Shown piece after piece: positions 1-8,617 of a DNA stretch of 64,000 nt. Position 1 is the stretch's first letter, and every line of letters begins with the position of its first letter. The notes below the pieces were generated by a model that did no database searches, was not told the DNA's origin, and saw nothing but the letters and a program-made list of their open reading frames with translations. The position numbers and the translations under genes were made by a program. This DNA is from DATBVX01 sp963695985 (GTDB taxonomy: Bacteria; Pseudomonadota; Gammaproteobacteria; Steroidobacterales; Steroidobacteraceae), in assembly GCA_963695985.1 (NCBI GenBank), contig CAVOIC010000011.1, forward strand, positions 248,001 to 312,000. Reading direction: 5' to 3'.

Positions 1-397
1 CGTACCAGAACACTTCCACGACCTCGACCTTGTCGGGCTCGACGTTGGTCGGCTGCGCGGGCACGAGCAGCTGGTAGTTCACGCCCTGCGCCCACGACGA
101 GGCCGCTTGCGGCGTCGGCTGCGTCATCGCCGCGGCGAGCAGCGTGTTCGCGCGCGTTGCCGCCGACTCGTCATCCGCCGTGTCCACGGCTTCCCCAGCT
201 TCGATTGCGGAGCCCGATTCGGCCGACGGTGCGCGGGCAGTGGGTGCAGGCGTCTTATCCGCGGGCGCCGGAGCGGGTGTCGATACCGCCGGCCTCGCGG
301 CCTCTTGCGCGGTGCTGGCGGAGCCCGCCGGCTGTTGACCCCCACAACCGACGGTGGCGACCAGCAAGAGACCGACAAATGCAGCAATCTTATTCAT
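1..397 (-). CDS. dsbA: DsbA-family thiol:disulfide interchange lipoprotein, N-terminal part (gene runs off the window)
   Basis: The ATG at 397 opens a minus-strand frame with no stop before the window edge (132 codons seen). It begins with a short signal peptide ending in a lipobox-like ATVGC, then an Ala/Pro/Thr-rich linker of about 75 residues. After that comes the segment NYQLLVPAQPTNVEPDKVEV followed by VEVFWY, which is how the mature part of DsbA proteins starts just before the CPHC active site; that site lies outside the window. DsbA oxidises cysteine pairs in periplasmic proteins. The lipoprotein form with a long linker implies membrane anchoring. It lies directly downstream of cytochrome c4 on the same strand, a common gammaproteobacterial arrangement. 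The family call is good; the catalytic residues cannot be checked here. Confidence 0.8.
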   Translation of the reverse strand, partial: MNKIAAFVGLLLVATVGCGGQQPAGSASTAQEAARPAVSTPAPAPADKTPAPTARAPSAESGSAIEAGEAVDTADDESAATRANTLLAAAMTQPTPQAASSWAQGVNYQLLVPAQPTNVEPDKVEVVEVFWY

Positions 398-468
398 GCC
401 ATCACTCCGCAAGATCATCGGGACGCGTGACTTCGACCGCAACGGTGCCGCTCGGTTGCGCGCCGGAT

Positions 469-1074
469 TCAGCGCATACCCTGGACATAGGACGCCACGT
501 TGCGAATCTCCTCGGGGGTCATGCGACTCGCGATGGTGTGCATGATTTCCGCGTTGGCGCCCGGCCGCGCACCCGCTGCGTAATCATTGAGCTGCTTTTG
601 CGTGTACACCGAATGCTGGGCACGCAAGGCCGGATAGGCAGCGGGCGCATTGCCGCGTCCCACCGGACCATGGCAGGCAATGCAGGCGGGGAGATTGCGC
701 GCGGCATCGCCGCCCCGATAGAGCTTCTGTCCCGCTTCCCAGTACGAGGGATCCGCCTCGAGTCCAGCAGGCTTCTGCGCGGCGTAATATGCGGCGAGAT
801 CCGCCATGTCCTGATCCGACAGGGTCGTGACGATGGGCGCCATCACCGGGTTGTTGCGCTTGCCTTCCTTGAAGAACTTGAGCTGTTCGGCGAGGTAGCG
901 CTCGCCCTGTCCGGCGAGATTCGGCCACTCGGGGTTGGGGCTACTGCCATTTGGGCCGTGGCAGGCCGAGCACACCACTGCCTTGGTGGCGCCAGCCTCT
1001 GCGGTACCGTCGGCGAGGGCTGAGACAGCCAAGCTCGTACCGGCCAGGATGGCCACAATTCTCCACACCTTCAT
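469..1074 (-). CDS. Diheme cytochrome c4
   Basis: The 201-residue protein has a cleavable signal peptide (about residues 1-21, ending VSALA) and two class I cytochrome c domains. Each domain has one heme-binding CxxCH: CSACH at 35-39 and CIACH at 131-135. Likely axial methionines sit at NNPVMAP (Met78) and in the matching second-domain segment near Met185. Cytochrome c4 is a periplasmic electron carrier that passes electrons to terminal oxidases. Length and two-domain layout fit the family. It is divergent from engB and lies upstream of the dsbA-like gene, as in many Gammaproteobacteria. Confidence 0.92.
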   Translation of the reverse strand: MKVWRIVAILAGTSLAVSALADGTAEAGATKAVVCSACHGPNGSSPNPEWPNLAGQGERYLAEQLKFFKEGKRNNPVMAPIVTTLSDQDMADLAAYYAAQKPAGLEADPSYWEAGQKLYRGGDAARNLPACIACHGPVGRGNAPAAYPALRAQHSVYTQKQLNDYAAGARPGANAEIMHTIASRMTPEEIRNVASYVQGMR

Positions 1075-1176
1075 GCCTGGAGCTCCCTTGTGGTTGTGCG
1101 GTCTGCCGCTCGGGGCGTGCCGACGGGCGGCGAATTGTACACTAAACTCAACGGTTTAAGTCCTGGCCAGGCTTCC

Positions 1177-1803
1177 ATGCACAGCTACCCCGAGGCACGG
1201 TTTCTGCTCAGCGCCGCGAGCACGCAGCAGTTTCCGCCGGATATCGGTCGCGAGGTGGCGGTTGCCGGGCGTTCCAACGCCGGCAAGTCGAGCGCCATCA
1301 ATACCCTCACTCGGCGCAACGCCCTCGCACGCAGCGGCAAAACACCCGGGCTGACCCAGCTCATCAACTTCTTCGAGCTTGCACCCGGGGAGCGACTCGT
1401 GGATCTGCCGGGCTACGGCTTCGCCAAGGTGCCGCCCAGAGTGCAGGCGCACTGGCACCGACTCGTCGGCGAGTATTTCGCCACGCGCAACTCTCTGACC
1501 GGCCTTCTTCTGATCGTAGATGTGCGCCGGGGCATCAAGGATGAGGACCGGGCGCTGCTCGACTGGACGCAACGGCGCGAACTGCCCGTGCAGGTGCTGC
1601 TCAGCAAGTCCGACAAGCTGAGTCGCAACGAAGCGCGCAAGAGTCTCGAGTCCGCTGCCGGTGAGCTCGGCCCACACGCCTCGGTTGAACTTTTTTCATC
1701 CGTGAGTCAGCAGGGCGCGGAGCACGCCCGAAGCGTGCTGGAAGCGTTTCTCGGGCATAAAAAACCCGGTGGAACGGGGGGCCGAACCACCGGGTCAGAC
1801 TAA
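1177..1803 (+). CDS. engB: Ribosome biogenesis GTP-binding protein EngB (YihA/YsxC)
   Basis: This small GTPase of about 208 residues is needed for large ribosomal subunit assembly. GTPase motifs are visible: G1 GRSNAGKSS, G3 DLPGYGFA, and a G4-like SKSDKL where most homologues have TKADKL. An upstream in-frame start exists at 1090, but homologues begin around MHSYPEARFLLSA, so the ATG at 1177 is chosen. The last codons (GGTGGRTTGSD) fall inside a stem-loop that reads as a terminator on the opposite strand, so the C-terminal tail is shaped by an RNA element and is not conserved sequence. The gene is divergent from cytochrome c4 and convergent with the barrel gene. Confidence 0.93.
   Translation: MHSYPEARFLLSAASTQQFPPDIGREVAVAGRSNAGKSSAINTLTRRNALARSGKTPGLTQLINFFELAPGERLVDLPGYGFAKVPPRVQAHWHRLVGEYFATRNSLTGLLLIVDVRRGIKDEDRALLDWTQRRELPVQVLLSKSDKLSRNEARKSLESAAGELGPHASVELFSSVSQQGAEHARSVLEAFLGHKKPGGTGGRTTGSD
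1759..1795 (-). terminator. Rho-independent terminator of the barrel gene, inside the 3' end of engB
   Basis: Read on the minus strand, ACCCGGTGG, a 14-base loop and CCACCGGGT form a perfect 9-bp stem followed by TTTTTT. It lies about 155 bases downstream of the minus-strand outer-membrane gene. It also lies within the last codons of engB on the plus strand, so it doubles as coding sequence. In the plus direction there is no T run. Confidence 0.8.
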
Positions 1804-1949
1804 CCCGGCATGGGGATGACAAACCGGGTAAACCCGCTCAGGGAGGAAAGCGGGGAGCGTTCATCACGCTCGTTTCGTTAGATGGGACCACCCCCACGAA
1901 GTTCCAAGTCTTGTCGATATTAAACAGGTCAAGAAATGTCACGGGATTG

Positions 1950-2498
1950 TCAGTCAAAGGTCCAGGTGAATCCGAGCGACAGCATATCCACGGAGTCTGT
2001 GTTCGGGATCTCGAAGCGCTCGTACTCGAGACGCACCGCGGCGTGGCTGAAGGCCGCGCCGACACCGATGCCGTAGGCCAGGTCGTTGCCGCTGTCGCTG
2101 CCCGACCCGAGGCCCGAGATGCTGACCTTCTGATCCCAGTTCACCACTCCGACCTTGGCGAACACGTCCACGATGGGAATCGGCAGGTAGAGCATTGCGA
2201 AGGCGTCGATCCCGGTGGTGTCGGCCTTGACGTTCGTGCCCGCCACCGTGTCGCTGGCGCTGCCGAGATCGAAGTAATTGACTTCGATGCCCACGATCTT
2301 GAGGATCCGATAGCCGCCCATGATCTTGTAGCCCGTGGCATTGGCATTGAAATCGTCGACACTGAAGTTCTGGACGTCACTCGCCTTGACGTAACCCTGA
2401 CCTACTGCTGCCCCGAGGTAGAAGCCGTTGTCGGCGGCAAATGCCGGAGCTGCAAGCAGCAGCGTGAGCCCGAACAGTGCAATCTTTGCACGAGCCAT
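1950..2498 (-). CDS. Outer-membrane beta-barrel protein (OmpA/OmpW-like porin family)
   Basis: The precursor has 182 residues with a clear signal peptide (cleavage after LLLAAPAFA) and alternating beta strands such as GFYLGAAVGQGY and YKIMGGYRI. It ends in the aromatic barrel signature GFTWTF plus Asp. The ATG at 2498 is fixed by a perfect AAGGAGG five bases upstream; an earlier in-frame start lacks this. Size suggests an 8-stranded barrel of the Omp_b-brl class. The role is unknown, perhaps structural or a small pore. It is convergent with engB and shares the terminator hidden in the engB 3' end. Confidence 0.8.
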   Translation of the reverse strand: MARAKIALFGLTLLLAAPAFAADNGFYLGAAVGQGYVKASDVQNFSVDDFNANATGYKIMGGYRILKIVGIEVNYFDLGSASDTVAGTNVKADTTGIDAFAMLYLPIPIVDVFAKVGVVNWDQKVSISGLGSGSDSGNDLAYGIGVGAAFSHAAVRLEYERFEIPNTDSVDMLSLGFTWTFD

Positions 2499-2563
2499 GA
2501 AGACCTCCTTGGAAGTGAGACACTCCATCAGAGCGCCATTGTCCGGGCGAGTTCAGCGCTGCG

Positions 2564-5317
2564 TCAATGAGCCTCGTCCCAATTGCCGCCGATGCCCACC
2601 TCGACCTTGAGCGGTACGCGCAGCTGTGCGGCCGAGCTCATGTGGTGCCGGACACCCTCACGCACCGCGTCCACGGCAGCGCTCGCGACTTCGAACACCA
2701 GCTCATCGTGCACCTGCATGATGATGCGCGCGGGCACGTTCTCGGCGCCGATCCAATGATGGGCGCTGATCATGGCGCGCTTGATGATGTCGGCAGCAGT
2801 GCCTTGCATCGGCGCATTGATGGCGCTGCGCTCCGCGTACTGGCGCAGCGCGTTGTTACGTGAGTTGATGTCGTTGAGATACAGACGCCGGCCGAATACC
2901 GTCTCGACGTACCCCTGCGCGCGCGCCTGCGCGCGTGTCTCGTCCATGAAACGCTTCACGCCCGGATAGCGCTCGAAGTACAGGTCGACGTAGCGTTGCG
3001 CGGCGCCGCGCTCGATGCCGAGCTGACGTGCGAGGCCGAACGCCGACATGCCATAGATCAGGCCGAAGTTGATCGCCTTGGCCGAGCGGCGCTGCTCGTG
3101 CGACACGTGCTCGACCGGAACGCCGAACACCTCAGCCGCGGTCGCCTGGTGAATGTCGCGATCCTGCGCGAACGCCTCGAGCAGACCCTGATCGCCCGAA
3201 AGGTGCGCCATGATGCGCAGCTCGATCTGCGAGTAATCGGCTGCCATCAACACCTGACCCGGCGGCGCCACGAACGCCTGGCGGATGCGCCGCCCCTCCG
3301 GCGTGCGGATCGGAATGTTCTGCAGGTTCGGGTCGGTCGATGACAGTCGGCCGGTGGCCGCTACGGCCTGATGGTAGGAGGTGTGGATGCGACCGGTTCG
3401 TGGATCGATCTGCTGCGGGAGCTTTTCGGTGTAGGTGGAGCGCAGCTTGGCGAAAGCGCGGTAATCCATGATCAGACGTGGCAGCGCGTAGCTCTCGGCC
3501 AGCTCCTCCAGCACATCTTCCGCAGTCGATGGCTGACCGGTGGGAGTCTTGCGCAGCACCGGGAGCTGCAGCTTGCCGAAGAGCAGCTCTTGCAGCTGGC
3601 GCGGCGACTCGAGGTTGAAGGGCGCGCCGGCCTCGCGATGCGCCTCGGTCTCGATCTCGCGCATGCGCTTGACGAGCTCGCCGCTCTGTCGCTTGAGCAT
3701 CTCGCGGTCGATGAGCACCCCGTCCTCTTCCATGCGCTTGAGAACCGGGACCAACGGTTGCTCGATCTCCTCGTAGAGCTGCTTGAGCTTCGGTAGCGCC
3801 TCGATCCGCGGCCACAGCGCGCGATGCAGCTGTACCGTGATGTCGGCGTCCTCCGCGGAATATTCGGCAGCCCGTTCGACTGGCACCTGGTTGAAGGTGA
3901 GCTGGCGCGCACCGCGCCCGGCCACGTCCTCGTAGTGGATGGTCTTCACACCAAGATACTTTTCGGCGGTCGAATCCATGTTGTGGTTGGTGGCCGTGCT
4001 GTTGAGCACGTAAGACTCGAGCATCGAGTCGTAGCGCATCCCCTGCAGCTCGATGCCGTGGTTCGCAAGCACGTGTGCGTCGTACTTCAGGTGATGCCCG
4101 AGCTTGGGGCGCGCGGCATCCTCGAGAATCGGCTTGAGCTTCTCGAGCACCCGGTCGCGATCGAGCTGCTCGGGTGCACCGGCGTAGTCATGCGCGAGCG
4201 GCACATATGCCGCGTGCCCCGGCTCGACGCTGAAGGAAACGCCCACGATCTGCGCGGCCATGTAGTCGAGGCTGGTCGTCTCGGTATCAAAGGCAAAGAG
4301 CGGCGCTGCTCGCAGGATTTCGAGCCAGCGCTCCAGGTCCGCCTCGGTAAAGATCGTCTCGTAGTGTCGCGCTGGCGCTGCTGGCGCGGATGGCACGGGC
4401 GCGGCGGTAGACGCGCTCGCCGAAAATGCGGGGATGGGCCCTGCAGGCGCCGGGATCGCCTCGCCGGGAGAGATCTGGCGCAGTAGATTCTTGAGCTCCA
4501 GTCGCGCGTAGAGCGCGCGCAGCCGTTCGTTGTCTGGCGAGCGTGGCGCCAGGTCCGAGGGCGTAACGGCGACCTGAACGTTGCAGTCGATGGTGGCGAG
4601 CTTGCGCGAGAGCTCCAACATGACGAGATTGTCGCGCAGACTCTCGCCCACCTTGCCTTCGATCTTCGCGGCATTCGCAATCAGGTTGTCGAGCGTGGAG
4701 TATTCGTTGAGCCACTTGGCCGCAGTCTTGGGCCCAACCTTGGGTACGCCCGGAATGTTGTCGGAGCTGTCGCCCACGAGTGCGAGGTAATCGACGATCT
4801 GTTCCGGGTAGACGTCGAACTTCGCTTTCACGCCCGGCCGGTCGAGGACCGTCCCGGTCATCGTGTTGACGCAGGTGATCTGCTCGTTGACCAGTTGCGC
4901 CATGTCCTTGTCGCCAGTTGAAATCAGGACGCGGCAGTTCTCGCTCGCGGCGTGACGCGCGAGCGTGCCGATGACGTCATCCGCCTCCACGCCTTCGATG
5001 CGCAGCAGCGGCAGCCCCATCGCCTCGACCGCTTCGAGGAGCGGCTGGATCTGCGGCCGCAGGTCATCGGGCATCGGCTCGCGATGCGCCTTGTACTCGG
5101 CGAACAGGTCGTCGCGAAAAGTCTTGCCCGGCGCATCGAACACAACGCCGATCAGTTGCGGTGCCTGTTCCTTGATCAGCTTGACCAGCATGTTGATTAC
5201 GCCGTAGACCGCACCGGTGGGCTCACCGCGCGAATTGCTGAGCGGCGGCAGCGCATGGAAAGCGCGATACAGATACGAGGTGCCGTCGACCAGGACGAGA
5301 GTACGCTGCTCGTTCAT
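2564..5317 (-). CDS. polA: DNA polymerase I
   Basis: At 917 residues the protein has the full three-domain Pol I layout. The N-terminal 5'-3' exonuclease domain begins LVLVDGTSYLYRAFHALP. The 3'-5' exonuclease domain keeps the metal-binding Asp and Glu in FAFDTETTSLD, so proofreading should be active. The polymerase domain has motif A DYSQIELRIMAHL, the O-helix NFGLIYGMSAFGLARQL and motif C QVHDELVFEV close to the C terminus. It works in Okazaki-fragment processing and repair synthesis. Length is typical of the family. It lies upstream of lptM on the opposite side from engB, in the familiar engB-polA neighbourhood. Confidence 0.98.
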   Translation of the reverse strand: MNEQRTLVLVDGTSYLYRAFHALPPLSNSRGEPTGAVYGVINMLVKLIKEQAPQLIGVVFDAPGKTFRDDLFAEYKAHREPMPDDLRPQIQPLLEAVEAMGLPLLRIEGVEADDVIGTLARHAASENCRVLISTGDKDMAQLVNEQITCVNTMTGTVLDRPGVKAKFDVYPEQIVDYLALVGDSSDNIPGVPKVGPKTAAKWLNEYSTLDNLIANAAKIEGKVGESLRDNLVMLELSRKLATIDCNVQVAVTPSDLAPRSPDNERLRALYARLELKNLLRQISPGEAIPAPAGPIPAFSASASTAAPVPSAPAAPARHYETIFTEADLERWLEILRAAPLFAFDTETTSLDYMAAQIVGVSFSVEPGHAAYVPLAHDYAGAPEQLDRDRVLEKLKPILEDAARPKLGHHLKYDAHVLANHGIELQGMRYDSMLESYVLNSTATNHNMDSTAEKYLGVKTIHYEDVAGRGARQLTFNQVPVERAAEYSAEDADITVQLHRALWPRIEALPKLKQLYEEIEQPLVPVLKRMEEDGVLIDREMLKRQSGELVKRMREIETEAHREAGAPFNLESPRQLQELLFGKLQLPVLRKTPTGQPSTAEDVLEELAESYALPRLIMDYRAFAKLRSTYTEKLPQQIDPRTGRIHTSYHQAVAATGRLSSTDPNLQNIPIRTPEGRRIRQAFVAPPGQVLMAADYSQIELRIMAHLSGDQGLLEAFAQDRDIHQATAAEVFGVPVEHVSHEQRRSAKAINFGLIYGMSAFGLARQLGIERGAAQRYVDLYFERYPGVKRFMDETRAQARAQGYVETVFGRRLYLNDINSRNNALRQYAERSAINAPMQGTAADIIKRAMISAHHWIGAENVPARIIMQVHDELVFEVASAAVDAVREGVRHHMSSAAQLRVPLKVEVGIGGNWDEAH

Positions 5318-5330
5318 GCGGGGAGCAGGC

Positions 5331-5546
5331 TCAGGGAGCCTTCGATTCGTCCTTGTCGCGGTTCTTGTCCTCTTTGGACACCGAAGGCGGGATCGGGATC
5401 GAGCTCTTCTTGACCGTTTGTTTTTGCTGGTCCGGCAGGTACAGCGGTCCTTTCTGGCCGCAGGCGCACGCGATCAGTGCCCCGAGAAGCACCGCGGCGG
5501 CGACGCGACCGGGCCTCGACGCTGAGCGCATCCGGGAGTAGTTCAT
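5331..5546 (-). CDS. lptM: LptM-like small lipoprotein (YifL family)
   Basis: This 71-residue protein has a positively charged start, a hydrophobic stretch and a lipobox at IACAC, followed at once by the family signature GQKGPLYLP. LptM is known to help the LptD-LptE lipopolysaccharide translocon mature in the outer membrane. The C-terminal half is charged and low in complexity (KEDKNRDKDESK). The start overlaps the stop of the upstream thioesterase by 4 bases (ATGA), which points to translational coupling. A second in-frame ATG five codons in is possible. Confidence 0.85.
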   Translation of the reverse strand: MNYSRMRSASRPGRVAAAVLLGALIACACGQKGPLYLPDQQKQTVKKSSIPIPPSVSKEDKNRDKDESKAP

Positions 5547-6004
5547 GAGCCCGCAGGCCAGCCGGGTATCGACGCGTTCGGATCGCGGTCGATCACGGCC
5601 ATCGTAATGCGCGAAACGCACACCAGCCGCTCGCGCGGGTCGCGGATCTCGATCTGCCAGACCTGGGTGCGATGACCGATGTGGAGCGGGCGCACGGTGC
5701 CGGTGACGAAGCCCGAGAATGCGGGCCGCAGGTGATTCGCATTGATCTCCTGGCCGACGCAGACATGCTTGTCGAGGTCGAGGCACATGCAGCCGGCGAC
5801 GCTGCCGAGCGTTTCGGCCAGTGCCACCGACGCACCGCCGTGGAGTATGCCCATAGCCTGCTGCGTGCGATGATCGACGGGCATTGTTGCACGCAGGTAA
5901 TCGGGCCCGACCTCCGTCAAACGGATGCCGAGGTGCTCGACCATGGTTCCGGGCACCCACTGGGCAAGACTCTCGAGCGTGAAGGGGCGAAACCAGATGC
6001 TCAC
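5543..6004 (-). CDS. Hotdog-fold acyl-CoA thioesterase (YdiI/MenI-like)
   Basis: The protein of about 153 residues matches the E. coli YdiI type from end to end: an N-terminal WFRPFTLESL segment, the active-site region LHGGASVALAETLGSVAG with its catalytic Glu, then GQEINANHLRPA and HRTQVWQIEI. Such enzymes hydrolyse aryl- or acyl-CoA thioesters; YdiI acts on dihydroxynaphthoyl-CoA in menaquinone synthesis, but the substrate here cannot be told. A much longer open frame extends upstream across the divergent dehydrogenase gene, but homologues start close to the GTG at 6004, which is chosen. It is coupled to lptM by a 4-base overlap. Confidence 0.85.
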   Translation of the reverse strand: MSIWFRPFTLESLAQWVPGTMVEHLGIRLTEVGPDYLRATMPVDHRTQQAMGILHGGASVALAETLGSVAGCMCLDLDKHVCVGQEINANHLRPAFSGFVTGTVRPLHIGHRTQVWQIEIRDPRERLVCVSRITMAVIDRDPNASIPGWPAGS

Positions 6005-6085
6005 ATGCGGGACCGGGCCAGTCAGCGACGACAGATCATAACACCGCCATCCTGCTACGATTGGCAGCCCTGAGGTCCTGAATTC

Positions 6086-7870
6086 ATGCCCGAATACCGC
6101 GCCCCGGTCGACGATATCCGCTTCGTGCTCAACGAGCTGGCGGGCTTGCCGCAGCTCGTTGCGAAGGTGCCTGCATTCCAGTCGGCAACCCCGGATGTCG
6201 TCGATTCGATCCTGGTCGAGGCGGCGCGACTCGCCGCCGAAGTGATCAGTCCGCTCAATCGCCCGGGAGACCTCACCGGTGTCGAGCTGCGCGATGGGCG
6301 CGTGCGGGTCCCGGACGGATTTGCCGAAGCCTACCGCGCGATCAAGGACGGCGGCTGGGTCGGCCTGCGGGGCGATCCGCAGCACGGGGGGCAGGGACTC
6401 CCGCACGCGGTATCGGCACCGACCAGCGAGATGTGGGCCGCCGCGAATCCGGCGTTTGCGACTTGTCCCGAGCTCTCCTCGGGTGCGGTCGAGGCGCTCG
6501 AGATCTATGCAACACCGGAATTGCGCGATCTGTTCATGCCGCGCGTGCTGAGCGGAGAGTGGACGGTGACGATGTGTCTCACCGAGCCGCAGGCGGGTTC
6601 CGATCTCGCGGCGATCCAGACCCGCGCCGAGGCGCGCGGCGATCGCTTCCGTCTTTTCGGTCGCAAGATTTTCATCACCTGGGGCGATCACGAGCTGACG
6701 CCCAACATCGTGCACATGGTGCTGGCCCGTGCGCCGCACGCGCCGCCCGGCGTCAAGGGCATCTCGCTGTTCCTGGTACCGAAGTACCTCGTGAATCCCG
6801 ATGGGAGCATTGGCGAGCGCAACGACATCCGGCCCGTGTCGGTGGAACACAAGCTCGGACTACACGCGAGCCCTACCTGCGTGCTGGCGCTCGGCGACAA
6901 CGGCGGTGCAGAAGGTTTTCTAATCGGCCGGCTGCACGAGGGCCTGGCGTGTATGTTCACGATGATGAACTGCATGCGCCTGGGCGTGGGCCTGCAGGGC
7001 GTCGGGATCGCGGATCGCGCCTATCAACACGCGGTGGTGTATGCGCGCGAACGCGTGCAGGGCCGCTCGGCTGACGGCAAGGAGCGCGTGGCCATCATTC
7101 GTCATCCCGACGTGCGGCGCATGCTGCTCACGATGCGCGCCCTGACCGAGGCGAGCCGTGCGCTCGCCTATGCCGCCGCTGTCAATCTCGACTTTGCCAA
7201 GCACGCCGCGGACGCGGATGAGCGCCGGCGCCATCTCGCGCGCGCTGACCTCTTGACGCCCGTGGTGAAGGGCTGGAGCACCGAGATCGCCCAGGAAGTG
7301 ACCGGACTTTGCATACAGGTACACGGCGGCAGCGGTTTCATCGAGGAAACGGGCGTCGCGCAGTACGCGCGTGATGCCCGCATCACGACCATCTATGAGG
7401 GCACGAATGGCATCCAGGCGCTCGACCTCGTCGGCCGCAAGGTGCTGCGTGATGGCGGTGGCGCGCTCGAAGACCTGCTGAGCGAGATGCGTACTGATCA
7501 AAAGGCGCTCGCCGCGAGTGCGGCACTCAAGCCCGTGAGCCGCGCGCTCGACACAGGGATTCGCGATGTCGGCGACTGTGCGCACCTGCTGCTGCGCAAT
7601 GTCGCTGACGATCAGCACTTCGCGGGGGCGGTGGCGTTCAATTTCCTGATGCTGGTCAGTATCGTCGCGGGCGGGTGGCAGATGGCGCGCGCCGCGCAGG
7701 TGGCGACGCGCAAGCTCGAGAGTCAGGAAGGCGCCGCGCCGTTCCTGCGCGCCAAGCTCGCGACAGCACATTTTTATGTCGATCACATCCTGCCGCGTGC
7801 GCAGGCGTATGCCGCCGCCGTGCGCGCCGGCAGCGCCTCAGTCATGGAACTGGAAGAAGACCAGTTCTGA
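6086..7870 (+). CDS. Acyl-CoA dehydrogenase, long form (DmdC-like)
   Basis: This flavoenzyme of 594 residues is longer than ordinary acyl-CoA dehydrogenases (about 380) and has the extra C-terminal helical domain of the DmdC / AcdX class. Visible features are the substrate/flavin region MCLTEPQAGSD, the C-terminal signature QVHGGSGFIEE, and the catalytic base in IYEGTNGIQA (Glu438). The class includes 3-methylmercaptopropionyl-CoA dehydrogenase and long-chain acyl-CoA dehydrogenases; the real substrate is not shown. The FAH-type hydrolase follows 39 bases later on the same strand, so co-transcription is likely. It is divergent from the thioesterase, another acyl-CoA enzyme. Confidence 0.9.
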   Translation: MPEYRAPVDDIRFVLNELAGLPQLVAKVPAFQSATPDVVDSILVEAARLAAEVISPLNRPGDLTGVELRDGRVRVPDGFAEAYRAIKDGGWVGLRGDPQHGGQGLPHAVSAPTSEMWAAANPAFATCPELSSGAVEALEIYATPELRDLFMPRVLSGEWTVTMCLTEPQAGSDLAAIQTRAEARGDRFRLFGRKIFITWGDHELTPNIVHMVLARAPHAPPGVKGISLFLVPKYLVNPDGSIGERNDIRPVSVEHKLGLHASPTCVLALGDNGGAEGFLIGRLHEGLACMFTMMNCMRLGVGLQGVGIADRAYQHAVVYARERVQGRSADGKERVAIIRHPDVRRMLLTMRALTEASRALAYAAAVNLDFAKHAADADERRRHLARADLLTPVVKGWSTEIAQEVTGLCIQVHGGSGFIEETGVAQYARDARITTIYEGTNGIQALDLVGRKVLRDGGGALEDLLSEMRTDQKALAASAALKPVSRALDTGIRDVGDCAHLLLRNVADDQHFAGAVAFNFLMLVSIVAGGWQMARAAQVATRKLESQEGAAPFLRAKLATAHFYVDHILPRAQAYAAAVRAGSASVMELEEDQF

Positions 7871-7909
7871 CACGCAGCCCCGCGCATCCGCCATCGAGGT
7901 TTGAGCCGT

Positions 7910-8617
7910 ATGCAGTACCTGTTTCCACCCGCTGGACCGAATGCGGTCGCAGTCGCCGGCAGCGACGCGAAGTTCCCCGTGCGCCGCATCTTCTGCGTGG
8001 GGCGCAATTACGAGGCACACGCGCGTGAGATGGATCCGAACGCGCAGCGCGAAGCGCCGTTCTTTTTCAGCAAGCCTGCGGATGCAGTAGTGCCGGACGG
8101 CGCCACGGTGCCCTATCCGTCCCGCACCCATGACTTCCACCACGAAATCGAGCTCGTGATCGCCATCGGTCGTGCCGGTCGCGACATCGCGCTAGAGCGC
8201 GCTCGTGAGCACGTGCTGGGTTATGCCGTCGGTATCGATCTCACGCGCCGCGACCTGCAAGCCGAAGCACGTAAGCAGGGGCGACCGTGGGACCTCTCCA
8301 AAGGCTTCGATCATTCCGCGCCCCTCGGCGCCATACGCACGGCGGCTGCGGTAGGGCACATCGCGCGTGGACGGATCTGGCTCAAGGTGAATGGCGAGGT
8401 GCGCCAGGACGCGGACGTGTCGGAGATGATCAGCGGCGTGCCCGAGGTCATTGCGGAGCTTTCCACGCTCTTCGAACTGCGCCCGGGAGACCTGATCTAC
8501 ACCGGCACGCCGGCAGGCGTGGGACCGCTGCGGCCGGGCGATCGTGTCGAGGGCGGCATTGACGGACTCGGCACACTTGCCATCAGCATCGGTCCGCCCG
8601 TCGGCCCTTCCCAATGA
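7910..8617 (+). CDS. Fumarylacetoacetate hydrolase family protein (probable fumarylpyruvate hydrolase)
   Basis: A protein of 235 residues with the FAH fold: the N-terminal VRRIFCVGRNYEAHAREM, then FFFSKPADAVVP, the metal-binding HHEIELVIAIG, and GVPEVIAELSTLFELRPGD near the end. The pairing with a maleylpyruvate/maleylacetoacetate isomerase suggests the last steps of gentisate or homogentisate breakdown, splitting fumarylpyruvate or fumarylacetoacetate. The small size fits fumarylpyruvate hydrolase (NagK type) better than the large FahA. The ATG at 7910 is chosen over the TTG at 7901 because only it leaves room for the GAGG ribosome-binding site. The stop overlaps the next start by 4 bases. 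Confidence 0.88.
   Translation: MQYLFPPAGPNAVAVAGSDAKFPVRRIFCVGRNYEAHAREMDPNAQREAPFFFSKPADAVVPDGATVPYPSRTHDFHHEIELVIAIGRAGRDIALERAREHVLGYAVGIDLTRRDLQAEARKQGRPWDLSKGFDHSAPLGAIRTAAAVGHIARGRIWLKVNGEVRQDADVSEMISGVPEVIAELSTLFELRPGDLIYTGTPAGVGPLRPGDRVEGGIDGLGTLAISIGPPVGPSQ

Noticed and set aside
1804..1949. Possible small RNA like Spot 42, which lies near polA and engB in enteric bacteria
   Set aside because: No sequence resembling Spot 42 and no plus-strand promoter-plus-terminator pair is seen; the space serves the terminator region of the barrel gene.
5543..6850. A 435-codon minus-strand open frame covering the thioesterase and most of the opposite-strand acyl-CoA dehydrogenase start
   Set aside because: Only the last 153 codons show conserved thioesterase sequence; the upstream part is antisense to a clear dehydrogenase gene and is Arg/Leu-rich shadow sequence.
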